Shown: positions 26,213 through 35,186 of the stretch, piece by piece
Position numbering within the stretch: position 1 is the stretch's first letter
How the letters are laid out: every line of letters begins with the position of its first letter
Assembly: GCA_963711705.1 (NCBI GenBank)
Contig: CAVQFM010000019.1
Span: forward strand, 1-64,000
DNA length: 64,000 nucleotides
Direction of reading: 5' to 3'
Source: RYN-230 sp963711705
GTDB lineage: Bacteria > Actinomycetota > Actinomycetes > Streptosporangiales > Streptosporangiaceae
The notes under the pieces: model-generated
Database searches by the model: none
Seen by the model: the letters and a program-made list of their open reading frames with translations, nothing else
Told to the model about the DNA's origin: nothing
Made by a program: the position numbers and the translations under genes

Positions 26213-27721
26213 TCACTCGACCCTGGACAATGCCGCAGCGGGCCGCAGCCGGGCCGCCCGCCAGCCACCGAACGTCCCGGCGATCAGGCCGCCGGCGATG
26301 GCCAGCACCACGGCCAGCACCACGGCACCGATGGTGACCGGTGCGCTGAGGTGAACCACAACGTTGTGCGTGTCCGCGGCGGCCCGGCCGAAGAACCCGC
26401 CAGGCCCGCCACCGGACCCGCCCGGCGGGCCGCCGAACCCGCCCTGGCCACCGCCGAAGGTCCGGGCCCCGCCCGGGGTGGCCGAGCCGGTGGTGGCACC
26501 CAGCGACGCGGTCAGCGGCCGGGCGAGCTTGCTGACCAGGGCGGCCCCGGCAAAGCCGAGCGCCACCCCGGCAGCGCCGCCCAGGATGCCGATGACGATC
26601 GACTCACCCATGACCTGGCCGGTGATCCGGCCGCTCCGCCAGCCGAGCGCCTTGAGCGTGCCGAACTCGCGGACCCGGCGGGTCACCGCGGCCATGGTCA
26701 GCAGGCTGGCCAGCAGGAACGCGGCGATCAGCACGGCGACCGCCAGCCACTTGCCGAGGTTGTTGGCCAGGCTGGCCGCGCTGGACAGCGACCCGGTCAC
26801 CTGGCTGGCCAGGCTGCTGGAGGTGGTCACGGTGGCCTTGGGCAGCAGCCCGGAGATCTCGCTGGCCACGCCGCTGATGTTCGATGCGCTGGTGGCGGCC
26901 ACGTAGATCGTGTTCACTTTGCCTGTCATCCCGGCCAGGGCCTGCGCCCGGCCGAGCGGGATGAACACGTCCGGGGCGTTGCTGCCCGCGCTGGCGATCC
27001 CGACCACCTTGAAGCTGGTCTTGGCCACGGTCACCGTGGAGCCGACCTTCAGCTTGTGCTGGTGGGCGTAGTCGGCGTTGATCACGGCGGTGCTGGCGCT
27101 GGCGTCCGCGCTGGTGAACGTGCGGCCGGAGGTCAGCCTGGCCGCACTGAGCGGGCCCAGCGCCCCGGTGGCCAGGTCGACGCCGCTGACCGTGAACGAG
27201 CTGGACTTGAAGTTGCCGCGGAAGAACCCGCCGCCGGCGGTGCCGCCGCTGCCGCCACCACTGCCCGGGCCGAAACCACCGGTCCCGCCTGACGTGTTGA
27301 TGGCCGGGATCTTGCCGGTGATGACCGCGTCGGTCAGGCTGAGCGCCCCGGCCGCCCCCGCCACGTTGTGCAGCTGGCCGATGCGGGTGACCGAGGAGGC
27401 GGCCAGCGTGCCCTGGCCGATGCTGGTCAGCCGGTCGACGTCGATCTTCGTGCCGGCTGCGGGCCGGGTCCGGTTGCCGATCTGGCCACGGAAGCCGAAA
27501 CCCACCGGGCCACCCGAGCCTGCCGTGGGCGTCTGGGTCACGGTGATGTCGGTGCCCACCCCGTACAGCGAGTGCAGCACGCTGGCCTGGGCGTTCCTGA
27601 CCCCGGCCGAGGCGGCGGTGACGGTGATGACCAGCCCGATACCCAGGGCCAGGCCCAGCGCGATGAAGATCGCCTGGCGCATCCGGCGGCGCAGCTCACG
27701 CCGGAGATAGGTGACGAACAT
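26213..27721 (-). CDS. MacB-like FtsX permease
   Basis: A 502-residue single FtsX-unit permease. One N-terminal helix (about residues 15-40) is followed by a large extracellular MacB-PCD domain (about 45-320, with glycine-rich insertions), then three C-terminal helices near 328-350, 376-400 and 458-482. R-R-V-R-E-F-G-T-L-K-A-L-G-W is the FtsX cytoplasmic loop after the second helix. Long glycine/phenylalanine-rich stretches (near 155-170 and 420-442) are low-complexity loops, the second lying in the extracellular loop between helices three and four. The ATG at 27721 follows GGAGGAG. With the adjacent ATPase it forms a mechanotransmission-type exporter. Substrate unknown. Confidence 0.88.
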   Translation of the reverse strand: MFVTYLRRELRRRMRQAIFIALGLALGIGLVITVTAASAGVRNAQASVLHSLYGVGTDITVTQTPTAGSGGPVGFGFRGQIGNRTRPAAGTKIDVDRLTSIGQGTLAASSVTRIGQLHNVAGAAGALSLTDAVITGKIPAINTSGGTGGFGPGSGGGSGGTAGGGFFRGNFKSSSFTVSGVDLATGALGPLSAARLTSGRTFTSADASASTAVINADYAHQHKLKVGSTVTVAKTSFKVVGIASAGSNAPDVFIPLGRAQALAGMTGKVNTIYVAATSASNISGVASEISGLLPKATVTTSSSLASQVTGSLSSAASLANNLGKWLAVAVLIAAFLLASLLTMAAVTRRVREFGTLKALGWRSGRITGQVMGESIVIGILGGAAGVALGFAGAALVSKLARPLTASLGATTGSATPGGARTFGGGQGGFGGPPGGSGGGPGGFFGRAAADTHNVVVHLSAPVTIGAVVLAVVLAIAGGLIAGTFGGWRAARLRPAAALSRVE

Positions 27722-28171
27722 GAGGGCTCCTCCGGGAATGCCCGCACCGGCCCGGCGGGCACATCCTGATGCTGGGGAATTGCGGGGACCACCGGCGCAT
27801 CAGGCGCTTGCGATGCGCACCAGGAAGATCCTGGCGGTCATTCCTGAGCGATTCCTGGGGAGCTTCTGCAAGAACGCCGCGATCCGCGGCCCGGCCCGGC
27901 TACGCGACGCGGCGTATGCCACGTAGTGCCGGTCCATTCCGCGCCCACAGCCGTTTCACATTCGCGGCGGCCCGCTTTGCGCGCCGATATTCGGCAGCGC
28001 GTCGCCGGCCCGGCGCAGGCGCCCAGCGCGGCCGCCGCGTCACCGGGATTCTGCCTAGTCCCCTGACCCTGCGCAGCCCGGTAACCAGCCCCGCCTGCTC
28101 GCTTGCCTCCTTGGTGATACCAGTGCGAGATCCAGGAGTTGCCGTGACCCCGGGTGATTTGAGCCTTGACC
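27722..28171. other. 450-bp intergenic region between ABC exporter and hopanoid operon
   Basis: This is the promoter region of the minus-strand ABC operon and the end of the hopanoid transcript. It contains a hairpin at 27739-27761 (TGCCCGC/GCGGGCA, nine-base loop) that would lie in the 5' leader of the exporter, and a GCCGA-TAT-TCGGC palindrome at 27983-27995. No coding region with actinobacterial codon bias and no riboswitch-like sequence was recognised. Confidence 0.5.
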
Positions 28172-29176
28172 TCAGGTGTTCCGCATCGCCCGCAGCGACT
28201 CACGCAGTGAGCCCATCGTGGCCAGCACCGCCGATGGCTCATATCCGCAATGCGCCATGCAGTTCGCGCAGCGCGGGTCCTTGCCCCGGCCGTAGGCGTC
28301 CCAGTCGGTGGTCTCGATCAGTTCCTTGTACGTTTTCACGTACCCGTCCGACATCAGGTAGCAGGGCTTCTGCCAGCCGAGCAGCGAATAGGACGGAATT
28401 CCCCAGGCGGTGCAGCCGAAGTCGGCTTTGCCTTCGAGGAAATCGAGGAACAGCGGTGTGTGGTTGAGCCGCCACCGCTTCCGGTTCCCGTCGGCGAATG
28501 CCTTGCGGAACAGTTCCCGCGTCTCAGTGACCCCGAGGAAGTGATCCTGGTCTGGCGCCTTTTCGTAGGCGTAGGCGGGCGAGATCTGCATCTCGTCGAT
28601 GCCCAGGTCGTCGTTGAGGTAGCTGAGCACGTCGATGACGGTCTGCGGGGTGTCGGTGTTGAACACGGTGGTGTTCGTGTTCACCTTGAACCCGCGCTTC
28701 TTGGCCATCTTGATCGCGGCCACCGCCTCGTCGAACACGCCGTCCTTGCACACCGACTCGTCGTGCCGCTCGCGCAGCCCGTCGATGTGCACGACGAAGG
28801 CGAAGTAGGGCGACGGCTTGAACTTGTCGATCTTCTTCGGCAGCAGCAGCGCATTGGTGCACAGGAAGACGAACTTCTTGCGCTTGACCAGCTCGTTGAC
28901 CAGCACGTCGATCTGCGGGTGCATCAGCGGCTCGCCACCGGCCAGCGACACCATCGGCGCGCCGCATTCCTCGATCGCGGCCAGCGCCTGCTCCACCGGC
29001 ATCCGCTGCTTGAGGACGGTGTGCGGCTGCTGGATCTTCCCGCAGCCCGCGCACTTCAGGTTGCAGGCGAACAGCGGCTCCACCTCCACCAGCAGCGGGA
29101 ACTTCTTGCGGCCAGCCAGCTTCTGGCGCACCAGGTAGGACCCGATGCGCATGCTCTGGCGCATGGACACGCTCAT
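28172..29176 (-). CDS. hpnH: adenosyl-hopene transferase HpnH (radical SAM)
   Basis: A 334-residue radical SAM enzyme that attaches 5'-deoxyadenosyl to diploptene, giving adenosylhopane, the first step of C35 hopanoid side-chain formation. The cluster-binding sequence is F-A-C-N-L-K-C-A-G-C-G-K near residue 37 (CxxxCxxC). G-G-E-P-L near 80 is the SAM-contacting motif, and a C-terminal C-A-N-C-M-A-H-C-G near 305 is the HpnH cysteine region. Its ATG overlaps the stop of the hpnG-ispH gene by four bases (ATGA), so translation is coupled. It is the last gene of the operon here; no ispG, dxs or hpnO follows. Confidence 0.95.
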   Translation of the reverse strand: MSVSMRQSMRIGSYLVRQKLAGRKKFPLLVEVEPLFACNLKCAGCGKIQQPHTVLKQRMPVEQALAAIEECGAPMVSLAGGEPLMHPQIDVLVNELVKRKKFVFLCTNALLLPKKIDKFKPSPYFAFVVHIDGLRERHDESVCKDGVFDEAVAAIKMAKKRGFKVNTNTTVFNTDTPQTVIDVLSYLNDDLGIDEMQISPAYAYEKAPDQDHFLGVTETRELFRKAFADGNRKRWRLNHTPLFLDFLEGKADFGCTAWGIPSYSLLGWQKPCYLMSDGYVKTYKELIETTDWDAYGRGKDPRCANCMAHCGYEPSAVLATMGSLRESLRAMRNT

Positions 29177-30733
29177 GATTGCCTAACCTCCTTGGGCAGG
29201 CTGAATCGGATGTTCTCAGTGGTGATCACCCGCTCGGTGACCTCGACATTGCCGAGGCCGCCGAGCGCGCTGATGATGTCCTGCACGATCGCGGGCGGCG
29301 CGGACGCCCCCGCGGTAACGCCGATCGTGGACACCCCGGCCAGCCAGCTCAGCTCGATGTCAGACGGGCCGTCGATCAGGTGGGCGGGGGTGCCCGCCCG
29401 CTGTGCGGTCTCGACCAGCCGCACAGAGTTGGAGGAGTTCGCCGACCCGGCCACCAGCACCAGGCCGGATTCGGCGGCCACGGCCCGCGCCGCCTGCTGC
29501 CGGTTGGTCGTGGCGTAACAGAATGTCGTCGCTGCCCGGGGCCCGGGCGGTGGGGAAGCGCTCGCGCAGCGCACCGGCGAGGTCAGCCGCCTCGTCCGCG
29601 GCCAGCGTGGTCTGCATCAGGTACGCCACCTTGGCCGGGTCCGGCGGGCGCAGGCCGTCCACGTCGGTGGCCGTCTCCACCAGGGCCACCGACTCGGGCG
29701 CCTCACCGAGGGTGCCCTCGACCTCTTCGTGCCCGGCGTGCCCGATCAGCGCGACCAGGTACCCGTCGGCGGCGAACCGGCGGGCCTCGGCGTGCACCTT
29801 GGCCACCAGCGGGCAGGTCGCGTCCACCGTGGCCAGGCGCCGGCGGTCAGCCTCGGCCCGCACCGCGGGTGACACCCCGTGCGCGGAGAACACCACCCGC
29901 GCGCCGTCCGGCACCTCGCTCAGCTCGTCCACGAAGATGGCACCGCGCTGCTCCAGGCCGGCCACCACGTGCGAGTTGTGCACGATCTGCTTGCGCACGT
30001 AGACCGGCGCGCCGTGCTGCTCCAGGACCCGTTCCACGATCTGGATGGCCCGTTCCACCCCGGCGCAGAACGAACGCGGCCCGGCCAGCAGCACCTGCCG
30101 CGGCCCAGCCGCCGCGGCCCACCGGGCCAGCGCCGGGCCGGCCGCGCGCAGCGACCGCAGCGCGGCCAGCCCGCCGCCGACCACTCCCGGGCTGAGCAGC
30201 GGGTGATCCGGGCTGTCGGACACGGCGCGGATCACGGCCAGCGGCCTGCCCTGCGCCGCCTGGGCCAGCTGAGCCGATTCCATGTCCACCACCAGGGCCC
30301 CGCTGGCGGCCAGCCGCTCCCGCTGGCCAGCGCGGACCAGATGGCTGACGGTGACCACCGGGCCGACCCGGACCCGCAGCCCGCTGCGGCGCAGTTCGCC
30401 GGCCAGCAGCGGGGCGGACGGGCAGCTGGCGACGGTCCGCCCGCCCTCGTCCCTGACCTCGCTGGCCACCACCAGGTCGCCGGGGCGGAGGTCGCGGGTC
30501 AGTCCCCCGCCCACGCCCGCAATGGCCAGGCTGCTAAACGAAAACCCGCGCAAGTCGGTCACCCGCGCCGCGGACCGGCGCGGCCCGTAGCCGGTGCTGC
30601 GCACGGTCCCGTGCCCGCCCAGCCCACGCCGGACAGCCCGGGCTTCCAGCCGCAGCGGCGTGCACACCAGCAGGCCTGGCTGACCTTCGGCGGGCTGCCT
30701 GCCAGGCGGGCGGGCCGCCAGCGGCCGGGTCAT
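29173..30733 (-). CDS. HpnG nucleosidase fused to IspH (HMBPP reductase), with one frameshift
   Basis: One coding region of about 519 residues after repair. Residues ~15-210 are a PNP/UDP-phosphorylase-like nucleosidase of the HpnG type (V-V-D-M-E-S-A-Q-L-A near 150, A-V-S-D-S-P), which removes adenine from adenosylhopane. Residues ~215-519 are IspH/LytB, reducing HMBPP to IPP and DMAPP with a 4Fe-4S cluster: cysteines in S-F-C-A-G-V, A-T-C-P-L-V and D-I-C-Y-A-T-T-N, plus H-N-S-H-V-V and F-S-A-H-G. The frame changes at about 29522, where GACATT-CTG should read GAC-ATC-TG; one inserted base explains it (1,561 bp). Both ends overlap neighbours by four bases. Either a sequencing error or a damaged ispH. 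Confidence 0.85.
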
Positions 30734-32712
30734 GATCGGCCTGCCAGGTAACGGCCGAGCGCGCTGAGCGGGAAGACCAGCCGGTAGAGGTGGTAGTTGA
30801 TGTAGAAGTCACGCGGGAATCCGGTCCCGGTGTACTGCGGCTCGTCCCAGGTGCCGTCGGGCCGCTGGTGCTCGGCCAGCCAGCGGACGCCGGCCTCCGC
30901 GGCCGGGCCGGGCGGGCCCGCGGCCAGCAGGGCGAGCAGCGCCCACGCGGTCTGCGACGCGGTCGACGTGCCCTGGCCGGCCAGCCCGGGGTCGTCGTAG
31001 GAGCGCAGGTCCTCGCCCCAGCCGCCGTCCGGGTTCTGGTGGGCTTCCAGCCACGCGACCGCGCGGCGGATGGCGGGCTTGGACGCGGGCACGCCCGCCG
31101 CGATCAGCGCCGGCACCACCGCGCCGGTGCCGTAGACGTAGTTCGCGCCCCACCGGCCGAACCAGGAGCCGTCCTCCTCCTGCGCGCGCAGCAGCCAGAC
31201 CACGCCGCGGCGGGCCGCCCGGCTGCCGGCCAGGCCCTCCGCGGCCAGCGCCTCGACCACGTGCGCGGTGACATCGGCCGACGGCGGGTCGATGACCGCG
31301 CCGAAGTCGCAGAACGGCAGCTTGGTCACGATCGTGGAGGTGTTGTCCGCGTCGAACGCGCCCCAGCCGCCGTCCTTGGACTGCATGCCGGTGATCCAGC
31401 GCAGCCCGCGGCCGATCGCGGGGTGGCGCCCGCCCGTGGCCTGGCCGTCCGTGGCCTGGCCGCCCGCGGGCTGGCTGCCCCGGGCCGTGCGGCGCAGCGC
31501 GAGCACGGCTTCCGCGGTGTCGTCGATGTCGGGGTAGCCGTCGTTGTCGAACTCGAACGCCCAGCCACCCGGGTTCAGCCACGGGCGGCGCACCTGCCAG
31601 TCGCCCGGGCCCGGTATCTCCTCGCTGAGCAGCCAGTCGGCCGCCTGGCCCAGCGCCGGGTGGTCGGGCGGCAGGCCAGCGTCCTCCAGCGCGATCATGG
31701 CCAGCACCGTGTCCCAGACCGGGGACTGGCAGGCTTCCAGCCGCCGCACCGGCCCGTCCGGGCCGTCTTCGGTGATCGTGAACCGGTCCAGCCCGGCCAG
31801 CCCGCGCTTGATCACCGGATGGTCGATCCCGTAACCCAGCAGGTGCAGCGCGATCAGCGAGTACACCCAGGGCGGCTGGATCCCGCCCCAGCAGCCGTCC
31901 TGCTCCTGCCGGGCGATGATCCAGTCGGCGCAGCGGCGCAGCGCCGCCCGGCGCACCGCCCGCACCGGCCGGGTCCGCTGGCCGAACCGCTCGAACACGT
32001 GCAGGCCCCGGTCGAGGCCGCCGAACATCAGCTGCCAGCCGGTCCGGTCCGCGGCCTGAGCCGGCTTGCGGGCCGGGTGCCCTGGTTCGCCCTGGGCAGG
32101 AACCCGGATCTCGTCCAGGCCGAAGGGGAGGGACCGGACCGGCCGGAGCGAACCCACCACGGTCAGCGGCACGATCGTCTGCCGCGCCCAGCAGGCCCAG
32201 TCGTAAACATTAAGCGGGAACCAGGTAGGCAGGTAGACCATTTCGGGTGGCATCACCGGCAGGTCGTCCCAGGACCACTGGCCGAACAGGGCCAGCCAGA
32301 TCCGGGTGAACACCCGGGTGGCCGGGATGCCGCCGCGGGCCCGGATCCACTCCGCCGCGCGGGCCATGTGCGCGGCCTGGGGTGAGTGGCCGGCCAGCCG
32401 CAGCGCGACGTACGCCTCGACGGTGGTGGACAGATCGCCAGGGCCGCCGAAGAAGTTGGCCCAGGTTCCGTCGTCCCGCTGTTTGGACGCTATCCACCGG
32501 CCCGCCGCCGCGGTCTCTTCTTCAGTCCGGATGCCGAGGAACTGGCGGAGCAGCAGGTCCTCCGCGTCCATCGTGACGTTGGTCTCCAGCTCACCCTGCC
32601 ACCAGCCCTCGTCGTGCTGGAGGCGGAGCAGGTGATCACGGGCGCTGGCCAGCGCGGATTCCGCGCCCGAGAGCGCTGAGCCGCCGCCGGATCGAGCGTG
32701 CGTGACCGTCAT
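30730..32712 (-). CDS. shc: squalene-hopene cyclase
   Basis: A 660-residue class II triterpene cyclase that folds squalene into hop-22(29)-ene and hopanol at the membrane. The catalytic D-I-D-D-T-A motif (DxDD) is near residue 398. Repeated QW motifs that stiffen the barrel are visible: Q-R-D-D-G-T-W, Q-E-Q-D-G-C-W-G, Q-S-K-D-G-G-W-G-A-F-D, Q-E-E-D-G-S-W-F-G, Q-N-P-D-G-G-W-G and Q-R-P-D-G-T-W-D. Length is standard. The ATG at 32712 follows GAGGTGAAACG, better than 32736. A 17-residue low-complexity insert (around A-G-G-Q-A-T-D-G-Q-A-T) lies between QW repeats. It ends inside the start of hpnG-ispH (ATGA). Confidence 0.96.
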   Translation of the reverse strand: MTVTHARSGGGSALSGAESALASARDHLLRLQHDEGWWQGELETNVTMDAEDLLLRQFLGIRTEEETAAAGRWIASKQRDDGTWANFFGGPGDLSTTVEAYVALRLAGHSPQAAHMARAAEWIRARGGIPATRVFTRIWLALFGQWSWDDLPVMPPEMVYLPTWFPLNVYDWACWARQTIVPLTVVGSLRPVRSLPFGLDEIRVPAQGEPGHPARKPAQAADRTGWQLMFGGLDRGLHVFERFGQRTRPVRAVRRAALRRCADWIIARQEQDGCWGGIQPPWVYSLIALHLLGYGIDHPVIKRGLAGLDRFTITEDGPDGPVRRLEACQSPVWDTVLAMIALEDAGLPPDHPALGQAADWLLSEEIPGPGDWQVRRPWLNPGGWAFEFDNDGYPDIDDTAEAVLALRRTARGSQPAGGQATDGQATGGRHPAIGRGLRWITGMQSKDGGWGAFDADNTSTIVTKLPFCDFGAVIDPPSADVTAHVVEALAAEGLAGSRAARRGVVWLLRAQEEDGSWFGRWGANYVYGTGAVVPALIAAGVPASKPAIRRAVAWLEAHQNPDGGWGEDLRSYDDPGLAGQGTSTASQTAWALLALLAAGPPGPAAEAGVRWLAEHQRPDGTWDEPQYTGTGFPRDFYINYHLYRLVFPLSALGRYLAGRS

Positions 32713-32760
32713 CGTTTCACCTCGCCTTCGCCGCACCGGCCGCCGGGTTGCCAGCCATCC

Positions 32761-33759
32761 TCACCACTGCCGGGCGGTGATGAATTCGGCGATGCCCGCG
32801 AACTCGGCCCGCACGTCATCGGGCATGTCCGTCTCGGCCAGGCAGCTCTCCGCCGCCGCCAGCTGGGCCGCGGCCTCGGTCTCCGTCCAGCTCTTGCCGC
32901 CCGCCTCCTCGACCAGCCGGGCGGCCTGGAGCAGGTCGTCCTCGCTCAGCTGGCCCGGCTGGTCGAGCAGCGCGGCCAGTTCCCGGCCGGCGTCCGACCC
33001 GCTGGTCAGCGCGGCCACCACGGGCAGTGACTTCTTCCGCGCCCGCAGGTCGGCCCGGACCGGCTTGCCAGTCACCTCGGGTGCACCCCAGATGCCCAGC
33101 AGGTCGTCGGTCAGCTGGAAGGCCTGCCCCGCGTGCGCGCCGAACCCGGCCAGCCCCATGGCCAGGCCGGGGGGCGCACCGACGTGGATGGCGCCGATGC
33201 TGCACGCGCAGGCCATCAGGGCCGCGGTCTTGTCCCCCGCCATCGTCTGGCATTCGGCCAGGCTGACGTCGTCACGCTGCTCGAACGCGAGATCCGCGCC
33301 CTGCCCGGCGATCAGCCGGAGCACGGCCGCGGACAGGCAGCGGGCCGCCCACAGCCCCTGCGCGGCCGTGTCCTCCAGCAGGATGTCCTGGGCCAGCGCG
33401 AGCAGCGCGTCACCGGCCAGGATGGCCGCGCCCACGCCGTGCACCGTCCATGCCGTCGGGCGGTGCCTGCGCTCGGTGTCCCCGTCCATGATGTCGTCGT
33501 GCAGCAGCGAGAAGTTGTGCACGAGTTCCACGGCGACCGCGGCCGGCACGCCGCGCTCGGCCGCGGCCCCGGCCGCCCGCGCGGACAGCAGCGCCAGCGC
33601 CGGGCGCAGTGCCTTGCCCGTGCCGCCACCACCATCGAGCCCGAGGTGGTAGGCGGCTACCTTCTTCACTTCCGGGCTGAGCCGGTCCACGGCCGCGGCG
33701 ATGGCCGGGCCGACCAGGTCACGGGCGGTCTCCACGCCCGCGGGCATGACGGCGGTCAC
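32761..33759 (-). CDS. polyprenyl diphosphate synthase (FPP/GGPP type) of the hopanoid operon
   Basis: A 332-residue trans-prenyltransferase. The first aspartate-rich motif is L-H-D-D-I-M-D-G-D near residue 92, with R-R-H-R-P-T after it, and the second is F-Q-L-T-D-D-L-L-G-I-W-G near 215. It condenses IPP with allylic diphosphates; in this context it should supply farnesyl diphosphate for HpnC/HpnD. The GTG start at 33759 overlaps the hpnE stop by four bases (GTGA), and 48 bp separate it from shc. Chain length cannot be settled from motifs alone, and GGPP is possible. Confidence 0.92.
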   Translation of the reverse strand: MTAVMPAGVETARDLVGPAIAAAVDRLSPEVKKVAAYHLGLDGGGGTGKALRPALALLSARAAGAAAERGVPAAVAVELVHNFSLLHDDIMDGDTERRHRPTAWTVHGVGAAILAGDALLALAQDILLEDTAAQGLWAARCLSAAVLRLIAGQGADLAFEQRDDVSLAECQTMAGDKTAALMACACSIGAIHVGAPPGLAMGLAGFGAHAGQAFQLTDDLLGIWGAPEVTGKPVRADLRARKKSLPVVAALTSGSDAGRELAALLDQPGQLSEDDLLQAARLVEEAGGKSWTETEAAAQLAAAESCLAETDMPDDVRAEFAGIAEFITARQW

Positions 33760-35186
33760 GACGACGCTCCGGCGGCAGCCGCCGCCCGGCCGGCCGCAGG
33801 AAACCCGCGGCCGGCCGCTGTCATCTCACGTCGCAGTTCTCGCGCTGCGATAAGTCCGCTTCGCACGGCGCCCTCCATCGTGTCCGGCCACCCGGTATCG
33901 GTCCATGCACCCGCGAGCACCAGGCCGGTTTGCCCGGTTCCGGCTCCCGGCCGCTTCTCACCGCACCCGGGAACCTGCCGGAACGTGGCCCGGCGCTCGC
34001 GGGTGACGAAAAAGTCAATGATCCGCGCTTCCCGCGCGGCGGGGAAAAGCTCCTCCAGCGCGGGGACGAAGCGCTCCCGCAGCACCGCGGCCGGAGTGTC
34101 CACGATGTCGTCCGCTGCCGACAGCGAGATGGCCAGGTACTGCCCGGCGGCCAGCCCAGACGGCCCGGTGCGGTCGAACACCCACTGCACCGGGGAGTCC
34201 ACCGCGGCCACGAACGGCCGCCTGGTCACCCGCTGGTCGTAGATGACGTGCACGTTGACGATGGGCGAGGCGCCCAGCTCGCGCCACCGGTCCGGCCCGG
34301 GGCCCGGGGCCGCCGGGCCGGGCGGCAGCAGCCGGGCCGCGGTGTCCGGGGGCACCGCGAGCACCACGCCGTCCGCCTCGATGCGATCCCCGGCCCCGTC
34401 CGTGCCGCGCTCGGCCAGCTGGACCTGGTAGCCACCACCGGGCCGCGGCTGGACCGCGGCCACCTTGGCGCTCAGCCGTACGGCCGCCCCGAGCTGGCCG
34501 AGCAGCCGGGCGCCCGCCTGGCCGTGCAGGTCGCCCAGGGGGATGGCGGGCGTGCCGATGTCGGCCGCGTCCCTGCCGCCGAGCAGCGCGGTGCGCACCA
34601 CGGTGGCGGCCAGCGACAGGTTGGCGTCATCCCCGCTGACGTTCAGCGCGGACACCGTGAACAGGTCCCAGAGCACCCGGCGGGCCCGTTCGCCCTGCCC
34701 GTGGGCGGCCAGCCAGTCACCCAGCCGCTGCGCGTCCAGGCCCGGCTGGGCCGGGTCCAGGAACCGCATGGCCAGCGCGGCCTGGCTCACCCGGAGCCGC
34801 TCGGCCGGTGACAGCAGCGAGTAGGTGGCCAGGGCCTGGCCCATGTGCAGCGGGCCGGGCAGCCTGGTCCGGCGCAGCCGGGCCTGGCCGCGCGGGCTGA
34901 GCACGGTGACGTCGAAGCGGTCCTGGAGGGACACCGAGCCGGTCATGCCGAGCCGGGCGATCAGCTCCCGGTAGGCGGTGCAGCAGCCCAGGAACACGTG
35001 CTGGCCGTTGTCCACGATCAGCCCGCCCCGGCTGAACGAGGAGGTCGCACCGCCCAGCCTGGGCCGGGCCTCGAGCAGGGTGACCGGCAGGCCGGCCTCG
35101 CGGAGAGCGATGGCCGCGGTGAGGCCGGCCAGCCCGCCGCCCACCACCACGACCTGCCCGGCCGGGCGCGTCTCAGCTGGCCTCAT
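33756..35186 (-). CDS. hpnE: hydroxysqualene dehydroxylase HpnE
   Basis: A 476-residue FAD-dependent amine-oxidase-fold enzyme. It removes the hydroxyl of hydroxysqualene to give squalene, the last step of the HpnC/D/E route. The Rossmann motif V-G-G-G-L-A-G-L-T-A-A-I-A-L is at residue 12, and E-A-R-P-R-L-G-G and V-D-N-G-Q-H-V-F-L-G-C follow (the N-G-Q-H is characteristic of HpnE). G-A-W-T-D-T-G-W-P-D-T-M-E-G-A-V-R-S-G near the C-terminus is the FAD-closing motif. The ATG at 35186 has AGGAGC upstream and overlaps the hpnD stop by four bases. The sequence upstream to 35381 belongs to hpnD in another frame. Confidence 0.93.
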   Translation of the reverse strand: MRPAETRPAGQVVVVGGGLAGLTAAIALREAGLPVTLLEARPRLGGATSSFSRGGLIVDNGQHVFLGCCTAYRELIARLGMTGSVSLQDRFDVTVLSPRGQARLRRTRLPGPLHMGQALATYSLLSPAERLRVSQAALAMRFLDPAQPGLDAQRLGDWLAAHGQGERARRVLWDLFTVSALNVSGDDANLSLAATVVRTALLGGRDAADIGTPAIPLGDLHGQAGARLLGQLGAAVRLSAKVAAVQPRPGGGYQVQLAERGTDGAGDRIEADGVVLAVPPDTAARLLPPGPAAPGPGPDRWRELGASPIVNVHVIYDQRVTRRPFVAAVDSPVQWVFDRTGPSGLAAGQYLAISLSAADDIVDTPAAVLRERFVPALEELFPAAREARIIDFFVTRERRATFRQVPGCGEKRPGAGTGQTGLVLAGAWTDTGWPDTMEGAVRSGLIAARELRREMTAAGRGFPAAGRAAAAAGASS

